Shown piece after piece: positions 5,300 to 11,283 of a stretch of DNA of 11,283 bases. The notes under the pieces are model-generated. The model did not search any database. It was not told the origin of the DNA and saw nothing but the letters and a program-made list of their open reading frames with translations. The translations under genes and the position numbers were made by a program. Positions within the stretch are counted from its first letter, which is position 1; the number at the start of each line of letters is the position of its first letter. This DNA is from Thermoanaerobaculia bacterium (lineage in GTDB: Bacteria; Acidobacteriota; Thermoanaerobaculia; Gp7-AA8): the NCBI GenBank assembly GCA_017883215.1, contig JADGOA010000087.1:1-11283 (forward strand). Reading direction: 5' to 3'.

Positions 5300-5315
5300 T
5301 GTGCTCATCATCACA
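5300..5315. promoter_or_regulatory. CRP-type box 3 upstream of nifJ (9 of 10 bases)
   Basis: TGTGC-TCATCA-TCACA differs from TGTGA-N6-TCACA at one base. Its centre is about 78 bases before the nifJ ATG and about 50 bases before the TCTAAG -10-like element at 5357. This repeats the geometry seen upstream of the Crp/Fnr gene. Confidence 0.5.
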
Positions 5316-5322
5316 GGCGCGC

Positions 5323-5336
5323 TTGATGTCCATCAT
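5323..5336. promoter_or_regulatory. FNR-type box upstream of nifJ (9 of 10 bases)
   Basis: TTGAT-GTCC-ATCAT differs from the FNR consensus TTGAT-N4-ATCAA only at the last base. It starts 7 bases after the CRP-type box and is centred about 40 bases before the predicted transcription start (around 5369), the usual place for an FNR activator. Oxygen-responsive control of an oxygen-sensitive enzyme would make sense; this is inference. Confidence 0.45.
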
Positions 5337-5356
5337 GAGCTGAAGTTCGTACCTGT

Positions 5357-5362
5357 TCTAAG
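5357..5362 (+). promoter_or_regulatory. Possible -10 element for nifJ
   Basis: TCTAAG shares the TCTAA core with the candidate at 3633. It would give a short leader of about 17 bases in which the GGAGGT ribosome site (5374-5379) lies close to the 5' end. Confidence 0.25.
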
Positions 5363-5385
5363 TTTCGCGAAGTGGAGGTTCACCC

Positions 5386-8300
5386 ATGTCCGTCGCCGAA
5401 GTCGTGAAATCCGAGGAAGCCACAAACGCCAAGAAAGAAGCCACTTACGCGATGCTTGATGGCAACGAGGCCGTCGCTCGCGTCGCCTACAAAGTCAGCG
5501 AAGTCGTTGCCATCTATCCGATCACTCCCTCCTCCACGATGGGCGAGTGGGCCGACGCATGGTCGGCCGAACACGCACCCAACCTCTGGGGGACGATCCC
5601 GTCCGTCATCGAGATGCAGAGCGAGGCCGGCGCCGCCGGCGCCGTCCATGGCGCCCTCCAGACCGGCTCCCTCGCCACGACCTTCACGTCGTCGCAGGGC
5701 CTCCTGCTGATGATCCCCAACATGTACAAGATCGCGGGCGAGCTCACCCCCGCGGTGTTCCACGTCGCCGCCCGTTCGGTCGCCACCCACGCCCTCTCGA
5801 TCTTCGGCGACCACAGCGACGTGATGGCCGTTCGCACCACCGGCTGGGCGATGCTGGCCTCCGCCGGAGTGCAGGAAGCACACGACTTCGCCCTCATCTC
5901 ACAGGCGGCGACGCTCGAGGCGCGCCTGCCGTTCCTCCACTTCTTCGACGGTTTCCGCACCTCTCATGAAGTGGCAAAGATCGAGGTCATCGACGAAGAA
6001 GTGATGCGCCGCATGATCGACCTCCAGCTGGTCTTCGACCATCGCGCGCGCGCGCTGTCTCCGGACCATCCTGTCGTCCGCGGGACAGCCCAGAACCCGG
6101 ATGTCTTCTTCCAGGCGCGGGAGCGGTCGAATCCGTTCTATCGCGATTGCGCCGGCGTGGTGGCGAATGCCATGACGCGCTTCGGAAAGCTCACCGGCCG
6201 CAACTACGCGCCGTACGAGTACCACGGGGCACCCGATGCCGAACGGATTCTGGTGCTGATGGGATCTGCGTGCGACACGGTCGAGGAGACCGTCGACGCA
6301 CTCGTGGCCCGCGGCGAGAAAGTGGGCATGATCAAAGTGCGGCTGTATCGGCCCTTTGACGGCCCGCGCTTCATGGCCGCCATTCCGCCGACGGTCGAGC
6401 GCATGGCCGTTCTGGACCGGACCAAAGAGCCCGGCGCCGCCGGCGAGCCGCTCTATCTCGACGTCATCAACTCGCTTTACGAAGAGGGACGCACGATTCA
6501 CGTCGTCGGCGGCCGTTATGGACTGTCGTCGAAGGAATTCACGCCGGCCATGGCCAAGGGCGTGTTCGACAACCTCGAAGAAGAGACGCCCAAGGCGCAC
6601 TTCACCATCGGCATCAACGACGACGTCAGCCACACCAGCCTCAATTACGACCCGTCGTTCTCCACCGAAGAAGACGACGTCGTCCGCGCTCTCTTCTACG
6701 GACTCGGCTCGGACGGCACCGTCGGCGCGAACAAGAACTCCTGCAAGATCCTCGGCGACTCCGGGCTCTACTCACAGGGCTACTTCGTCTACGACTCGAA
6801 GAAATCGGGAGCGGCCACGGTGTCGCACCTGCGCTTCGGCCCGCGCCCGATCCGCAAGCCCTACCTCATCGGCCAGGCCAATTTCGTGGCCTGCCATCAG
6901 CCCTCGCTGCTGGACCGGTACGACGTCGCGAAGGAGCTGGTCGACGGCGGAATCTTCCTGCTGAACGGCTCCGAAGAGCAGCTGCCGCCGCGCATCCTCC
7001 GCGAGCTCATCGCCAAGCACGCCAGGTTGTACACGATCGACGCGATGAAGGTGGCGCGCGAGTCCGGCATGGGCTCGCGCATCAACACCATCATGCAGGT
7101 CTGCTTCTTCAAGCTGGCGAACGTCATGCCGCCCGAGGAAGCGCTGGAAGCAATCCGCAAGTCGATTCGCAAGACTTACGCATCGAAGGGCGGGTCGATC
7201 GTCGAGAAGAACCTCGCAGCCGTCGACCAGGCGCTCGCCAACCTGCACGAAGTCCCGCTGCCCACTCCGTCGGAATCAGCGGTAGAGGCGCTGATCCCGT
7301 CGAAGCGCGCCGACAGCGAGTTCGTCAGCGGCGTGCTCTCCGAGATCATCGCCGGCCACGGAGACGATCTGCCGGTCAGCTCCATGCCCTGCGACGGCAC
7401 CTTCCCGATGGGAACGACGAAGTACGAAAAGCGCAATCTCGCGCAGGACATCCCGGTGTGGGATCCGGTGGCGTGCATCGCCTGCGGAAAGTGCGCGATG
7501 GTCTGCCCGCACGCCACCATCCGCATCAAGGTCTACGACGAGGCGCTCAAGAGCGGCGCGCCCGAGACGTTCAAGTCCCTGCAGCCGGCGGCCAGGGAGT
7601 GGAAGGGGCTGGCGTACACGATTCAGGTGGCGCCGGAGGATTGCACGGGTTGCGAGCTCTGCGTCGACGTCTGCCCGGCCAAGAGCAAGAAGCATCCGGA
7701 GCGGAAGTCGCTGTACATGCAGCCGCAGCCGCCGCTGCGCGAGGCCGAGGCGAAGAACTGGGATTTCTTCCTCTCCCTGCCGGAGTACGACCGTCGCAAG
7801 ATGCAGCCCGGTGTGATCCGCCACATTCAGGTCGCGCAGCCGCTGTTCGAGTTCTCTGGGGCCTGCTCGGGATGCGGCGAGACTCCATACCTGAAGCTGA
7901 TGACGCAGCTGTACGGCGACCGCGTGGTCGTCGCCAACGCCACCGGTTGCTCGTCGATCTACGGCGCAAACCTGCCGACCACTCCGTGGACCACGAACGA
8001 AGACGGCCGCGGCCCGGCGTGGTGCAACTCCCTGTTCGAGGACAACGCCGAGTTCGGACTTGGTTTCCGCGTCTCCATCGACAAGCAGCGTGACTTCGCG
8101 CGTGAGCTGGTGAAGAAGGCCGCGTCCATCGTGGGCGAGACTCTCGTCGACGAGATTCTCAACTGCGCGCAGAAGGACGAATCGGAGATCTACGACCAGC
8201 GCGCCCGCGTGGCAACGCTGAAGGACCACCTGCGGCGCCACGAGCTGATGTCGCGCATGCACAAGCTCGATACCACCGACGAGCAGCAGCTGCTGGCCGT

Positions 8301-8982
8301 GGCCGACTACCTCGTGAAGAAGTCGGTCTGGATCGTCGGCGGCGACGGATGGGCGTACGACATCGGTTTCGGCGGACTCGATCACGTGCTTTCCAGCGGC
8401 CGGAACGTCAACATCCTCGTGCTCGATACGGAGGTCTACTCGAACACCGGCGGCCAGATGTCGAAGGCCACGCCGCGAGCGGCTGTCGCGAAATTCGCAG
8501 CCGCGGGCAAGCCAGGCGCAAAGAAGGACCTCGGCCTGATTGCCATGACGTACGGAAACGTCTATGTCGCCAACGTCGCCTTTGGTGCGAAGGACGAGCA
8601 CACGCTGCGCGCTTTCATCGAAGCCGAGCAGTACGAGGGGCCGTCGCTGATCATCGCTTACAGCCACTGCATCGCGCACGGCCTCGACATGGCCACGGCG
8701 CTCCAACACCAGAAGGCCATGGTCGACTCGGGCCAGTGGTTGCTGTACCGCTACAACCCGAGCCGCGCCGCGAACAACGAGAACCCGCTGCAGCTCGACA
8801 CGAAGGCATTGAAGATACCGGTCGAAGAGTACCTGCGCACCGAGAACCGCTTCAACCAGGTGTTGAAGGGGGACGACGCCGAAGGGAAGAAGCTTTTCCA
8901 GGCGGCGCAGCACGACGTCGACATGCGTTGGCAGATGTACAGCTATCTGGCATCGATGAAGCCCACGGGCGTCACGAACTGA
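5386..8982 (+). CDS. nifJ: Pyruvate:ferredoxin (flavodoxin) oxidoreductase, single-chain
   Basis: This 1198-residue cytoplasmic homodimeric enzyme interconverts pyruvate plus CoA with acetyl-CoA, CO2 and reduced ferredoxin or flavodoxin. The domain order is canonical. The N-terminal domain has YPITPSS at 44-50 and HALSIFGDHSDVMAVR. The central part has GLGSDGTVGANKNS at 439-452. Two [4Fe-4S] motifs follow at Cys697/700/703/707 and Cys753/756/759/763. The thiamine-diphosphate domain has GDGW from 986 and DTEVYSNTGGQ from 1014. The proximal cluster ligands Cys827, Cys830, Cys855 and Cys1095 match the known arrangement (CSGCGE, NATGCSS, SHCIAHG). The protein ends soon after LRTENRFNQV and lacks the C-terminal extension that shields the Desulfovibrio africanus enzyme from oxygen, so it is probably air-sensitive. 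GGAGGT lies 7 bases before the ATG. The leader carries CRP-type and FNR-type boxes. No frameshift or lost ligand was found. Confidence 0.98.
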   Translation: MSVAEVVKSEEATNAKKEATYAMLDGNEAVARVAYKVSEVVAIYPITPSSTMGEWADAWSAEHAPNLWGTIPSVIEMQSEAGAAGAVHGALQTGSLATTFTSSQGLLLMIPNMYKIAGELTPAVFHVAARSVATHALSIFGDHSDVMAVRTTGWAMLASAGVQEAHDFALISQAATLEARLPFLHFFDGFRTSHEVAKIEVIDEEVMRRMIDLQLVFDHRARALSPDHPVVRGTAQNPDVFFQARERSNPFYRDCAGVVANAMTRFGKLTGRNYAPYEYHGAPDAERILVLMGSACDTVEETVDALVARGEKVGMIKVRLYRPFDGPRFMAAIPPTVERMAVLDRTKEPGAAGEPLYLDVINSLYEEGRTIHVVGGRYGLSSKEFTPAMAKGVFDNLEEETPKAHFTIGINDDVSHTSLNYDPSFSTEEDDVVRALFYGLGSDGTVGANKNSCKILGDSGLYSQGYFVYDSKKSGAATVSHLRFGPRPIRKPYLIGQANFVACHQPSLLDRYDVAKELVDGGIFLLNGSEEQLPPRILRELIAKHARLYTIDAMKVARESGMGSRINTIMQVCFFKLANVMPPEEALEAIRKSIRKTYASKGGSIVEKNLAAVDQALANLHEVPLPTPSESAVEALIPSKRADSEFVSGVLSEIIAGHGDDLPVSSMPCDGTFPMGTTKYEKRNLAQDIPVWDPVACIACGKCAMVCPHATIRIKVYDEALKSGAPETFKSLQPAAREWKGLAYTIQVAPEDCTGCELCVDVCPAKSKKHPERKSLYMQPQPPLREAEAKNWDFFLSLPEYDRRKMQPGVIRHIQVAQPLFEFSGACSGCGETPYLKLMTQLYGDRVVVANATGCSSIYGANLPTTPWTTNEDGRGPAWCNSLFEDNAEFGLGFRVSIDKQRDFARELVKKAASIVGETLVDEILNCAQKDESEIYDQRARVATLKDHLRRHELMSRMHKLDTTDEQQLLAVADYLVKKSVWIVGGDGWAYDIGFGGLDHVLSSGRNVNILVLDTEVYSNTGGQMSKATPRAAVAKFAAAGKPGAKKDLGLIAMTYGNVYVANVAFGAKDEHTLRAFIEAEQYEGPSLIIAYSHCIAHGLDMATALQHQKAMVDSGQWLLYRYNPSRAANNENPLQLDTKALKIPVEEYLRTENRFNQVLKGDDAEGKKLFQAAQHDVDMRWQMYSYLASMKPTGVTN

Positions 8983-9172
8983 GCCATCGAAAAGGCCGGC
9001 GAGCGGGCCCTGGTTCCGCTCACCGCTTTCGTTTCAGCGGGCAGAGGTGGATCTGCCTGTCGGGGCGCAGCAGCCCGCCCGCAGCTCTCGTCTGCGCCCG
9101 GGGACGGCAGCGTCCTATGATCTGCGGAAAGAAACATCGCGGCTAGGCGTGGACTCCTCCGTTCGTCTGGAG

Positions 9173-9219
9173 TGCGGACGTCCCCGTCCGCAACGATCGG
9201 ACGTTCCCGTCCGATCGTT
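9173..9219. repeat. Two tandem perfect hairpins with a shared core
   Basis: The first has 8-bp arms, TGCGGACG (9173-9180) and CGTCCGCA (9185-9192), around the loop TCCC. The second has 12-bp arms (9192-9203 and 9208-9219) around the loop TTCC. Both share the core GGACG-TYCC-CGTCC, and they meet at base 9192. They resemble REP/BIME-type palindromic elements; a bidirectional terminator is also possible. Confidence 0.8.
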
Positions 9220-9370
9220 CACAGTCCCAGTCTGCCCCTCACTGATCGGCCAATCGGCGCGACCGCCACGCTTCGAGACCTTTTCCGGATCTTTTCTGCA
9301 ACACCACGATTGAAGACCCGGTCCCATCCTCTGTGCGCAACCACACTCTGATCACGTTCGAGATTGACAC

Positions 9371-9395
9371 TCGGCACATTTTCAGACGGTGCCGA
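9371..9395. promoter_or_regulatory. Inverted repeat upstream of the LRR gene
   Basis: TCGGCAC (9371-9377) and GTGCCGA (9389-9395) are perfect 7-base arms with an 11-base centre. They follow directly after TTGACA (9364-9369), so an operator overlapping a promoter is possible. Function unknown. Confidence 0.3.
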
Positions 9396-9508
9396 ATGCA
9401 ATTCTGTGCCCTCACCATGAGATACGCGGCAAGCGTCGTGGAGGCGGTGCGTCCACCATCATCGCCCGACGTGTAGGCCGTAGCAGGGAACGACAAGAAG
9501 GAGAGAGG

Positions 9509-11283
9509 ATGCTTCGGAAGAGAGTCATCGTCTGTTCGTCGATCGTTCTTTTGTTCCTGATCACCGTGACGGCGACCGCCGCCGTTTCACAGCAGGAATA
9601 CGACGCGCTCGTCGCGTTCTACAACGCGACCGGTGGCCCGAACTGGACGAACCACACCAACTGGAGTGGTCCATTGGGAACCGAGTGCACGTGGTACGGC
9701 GTGACCTGCGACGGGCCGGGGAGCGCGGTCGTGCAACTGCAGCTCGACAAGAACAATCTCACGGGTCAGATTCCGCCTGCCGTTTCGGGACTGGCGAAAC
9801 TGACGTACCTGAATCTCCAAGGGAACCAGCTGTCCGGCCAGATTCCGCCGGAGATCGGAAATCTGAATTCCCTGAAGGAGTTGAACCTGGGATCCAACAA
9901 TCTCACCGGTTCGATTCCGTCGTCCATCGGACAGCTCCGCTCACTCGTTCTCCTCTATCTCAACTCCAACAACCTGTCCGGCCAGATTCCGGCGGAAATC
10001 GGAAATCTGACATCTCTGCAGGTGTTCATTCTGGGATCCAACAATCTTTCGGGTCCGATTCCGGCCTCGATCGAACAGCTTGGCTCACTTGTTTACCTGT
10101 GGGCCCCGTACAACCATCTCTCCGGCCAGATTCCGCCGGAGATCGGGAACCTGACGAACCTGAAGGAGCTGGAGCTCTTCAGCAACAACTTCAGCGGAAC
10201 GATTCCGAAGGAACTCGGGAACCTGACCAATCTCACACTCGTGCAACTCGACGGCGAGAACAGCACGATTGGAGGCCTGACGGGCTCGATCCCGCCGGAG
10301 CTCGGCAAGCTGACCAATCTGCAGGCCTTCTCCGCGGCGGTACAGCAGTTGAGCGGACTGTTTCCGACCACAACCGTCATGCAGTGGAGAAACCTCGACT
10401 TCATCGCTCTCGAGGGCAATCACTTCACCGGTCCGATACCGGGAGAGTTGGCGCAACTGCCGAAGCTCACCCAAATCGATCTTGCGATCAATGACTTCGA
10501 TCCGGGCCCGATTCCGTCGGAGTACCTGACGATGACGAATCTCACGTACCTCAGCCTCGGAGAGACGAACCGCACCGGATCGATCCCAGGCTCGATCGGC
10601 AATCTCACCTCACTGCAGTTCCTTCGCCTCTGGGGCAACCAGCTCACTGGAACGATTCCGGCCGAGTTGGGCAGCATGACCGCGCTGCACAACCTCTGGA
10701 TCAGCGCGAACAATCTCCGCGGTCCGATTCCCGACAGTCTGATGAATCTTCATCTCGATCTCGACTCCGGCCCGGGAATCTTCAAATTCCCGTCGATCTT
10801 CTCTTACAACGCGCTCTACACGACGAATCCGGCATTACGCGATTTCCTGAACTCGAAGGTCCAAAGCGGCAATTGGGAAGAGAACACGCAGACCGTGCCG
10901 CCGACGAAGGTCACGGTCGTCTCTTCAACGCCCACGAGCATCACGCTCTCCTGGCAGCCGATCGCCTATACCGCCGATCCCGGCGGCTATGAGATCAATG
11001 TCAGCACGACTCCCGGCGGCCCGTACACGCGCAAACTCATCACCACGGATAAGAGCATTGCGTCCGCGACGGTGAGTGGTCTTACGCCGTCGACGCATTA
11101 CTACGTCGTTCTGAAGTCGGTCACGTATCCACATGCCGTCTCGGTAAACCGCGTCTACCAGCGGTTCGCCCGCAACACACAGACGAACACGATCGTCAGC
11201 GACCCAACGCCCGAGGTCTCGGCGACGACGGCAGCACCGGCGCCGGCGCCGGCGAACGTCGTCGTCAGCCAGTTCCCGAGTGC
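9509..11283 (+). CDS. Secreted plant-type LRR protein with fibronectin type III domain, 3' end beyond the window
   Basis: The frame is open from ATG 9509 to the right edge, giving 591 complete residues, and no stop is seen. AAGGAG lies 5 bases before the ATG. Residues 1-26 are a signal peptide (charged MLRKR, then a hydrophobic core ending TATAA). Residues about 28-72 form an N-terminal LRR cap (YDALVAFYNATGGPNW, TECTWYGVTCDG), as in plant-type LRR proteins. About 14 repeats of 24 residues follow to about residue 420, with the motif NxLxGxIPxxIGxL; repeat 8 is five residues longer and repeat 9 is degenerate (LFPTTT for the IP segment). Residues about 463-541 resemble a fibronectin type III domain (SITLSWQP, GYEINVSTTPGGPY, VSGLTPSTHYYVVL). 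A Pro/Ala linker (APAPAPA) follows. It is probably an exported or surface binding or adhesion protein; the ligand is unknown. Repeats 2-7 carry a DNA-level 144-base periodicity. Confidence 0.9.
   Translation, partial: MLRKRVIVCSSIVLLFLITVTATAAVSQQEYDALVAFYNATGGPNWTNHTNWSGPLGTECTWYGVTCDGPGSAVVQLQLDKNNLTGQIPPAVSGLAKLTYLNLQGNQLSGQIPPEIGNLNSLKELNLGSNNLTGSIPSSIGQLRSLVLLYLNSNNLSGQIPAEIGNLTSLQVFILGSNNLSGPIPASIEQLGSLVYLWAPYNHLSGQIPPEIGNLTNLKELELFSNNFSGTIPKELGNLTNLTLVQLDGENSTIGGLTGSIPPELGKLTNLQAFSAAVQQLSGLFPTTTVMQWRNLDFIALEGNHFTGPIPGELAQLPKLTQIDLAINDFDPGPIPSEYLTMTNLTYLSLGETNRTGSIPGSIGNLTSLQFLRLWGNQLTGTIPAELGSMTALHNLWISANNLRGPIPDSLMNLHLDLDSGPGIFKFPSIFSYNALYTTNPALRDFLNSKVQSGNWEENTQTVPPTKVTVVSSTPTSITLSWQPIAYTADPGGYEINVSTTPGGPYTRKLITTDKSIASATVSGLTPSTHYYVVLKSVTYPHAVSVNRVYQRFARNTQTNTIVSDPTPEVSATTAAPAPAPANVVVSQFPS
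9830..10153. repeat. 144-bp higher-order repeat within the LRR array
   Basis: Nearly identical segments encoding LSGQIPPEIGNL start at 9830, 9974 and 10118, exactly 144 bases (two LRRs) apart. GGGATCCAACAAT recurs at 9889 and 10033, also 144 apart. This indicates recent duplication of a two-repeat unit. Confidence 0.8.

Larger units (their letters stand above)
8983..9508. other. Gene-free region between nifJ and the LRR gene (526 bases)
   Basis: Only short shadow frames occur here. Directly after nifJ are weak overlapping stem-loops (GAGCGG 9001-9006 with CCGCTC 9016-9021; CCGCT 9023-9027 with AGCGG 9036-9040) without T-runs, possible terminators. Farther on are the tandem hairpins at 9173-9219, a perfect TTGACA at 9364-9369 lacking a good -10 at 17 bases, and an inverted repeat at 9371-9395. 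The promoter of the LRR gene must lie in the last part, but I cannot place it. Confidence 0.65.

Noticed and set aside
7276..8913. Long minus-strand open frame (545 codons) opposite nifJ
   Set aside because: It lies fully antisense to a clearly conserved enzyme; its Arg/Leu/Val/Asp-rich composition is typical of the complement of a GC-rich gene.
9364..9369. Strong promoter from the perfect TTGACA
   Set aside because: No acceptable -10 hexamer is found 16-18 bases downstream, so it is kept only as a remark.
9685..10494. Plus-strand open frame of 269 codons
   Set aside because: It is the shifted frame of the LRR gene; its regular Asp-Ser/Arg pattern only reflects the 72-base repeat period.

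Overview
The window is GC-rich (roughly 60%), bacterial and tightly coded. It probably comes from an Acidobacteriota-type organism or a relative. That placement is an inference from the style of the Crp/Fnr regulator (an N-terminal CxxC Cys motif and an effector domain reading GKPYEVSAETIEP), from the plant-type LRR plus fibronectin protein, and from the short heptamer and octamer tandem repeats between genes. No rRNA, tRNA, transposase or CRISPR array was seen.

Left part, minus strand (positions 3212 down to 4): a metal-efflux type operon reading out of the left edge. In transcription order it has a small exported Cys-rich protein, a TolC/CusC-like outer-membrane channel, and a CusB-like periplasmic adaptor with two heavy-metal-binding domains. 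An RND pump gene would be expected next, beyond position 1, but it is not visible.

Middle (3213-5385): a 487-base divergent intergenic region dense in palindromes and repeats; then a full-length Crp/Fnr-family regulator; then a 333-base block of three related octamer-repeat cassettes that can fold into a large hairpin; then a 144-residue protein that is a cyclic-nucleotide-binding-like domain with no DNA-binding domain. Three sites matching 9 of 10 bases of the CRP-type consensus TGTGA-N6-TCACA lie in the non-coding DNA: two upstream of the regulator and one upstream of nifJ. The regulator's recognition helix carries the R-E-T-V-x-R pattern of E. coli CRP, so a local autoregulated circuit that also controls nifJ is a reasonable hypothesis. 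The nifJ promoter region also holds a 9-of-10 FNR-type box.

Right part, plus strand: nifJ (5386-8982), a complete single-chain pyruvate:ferredoxin oxidoreductase with all cluster and thiamine-diphosphate motifs. A 526-base gene-free stretch follows, with a striking pair of tandem hairpins. Last is the start of a large secreted LRR protein (9509 to the right edge, open) with about 14 plant-type LRRs followed by a fibronectin type III domain; part of its LRR array grew by 144-bp duplications.

How the parts may work together: the Crp/Fnr pair looks like the local sensor and control unit for the anaerobic, oxygen-sensitive pyruvate enzyme. The metal-efflux operon is divergent from the regulator and shares its control region. 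The LRR gene appears to be an independent unit.
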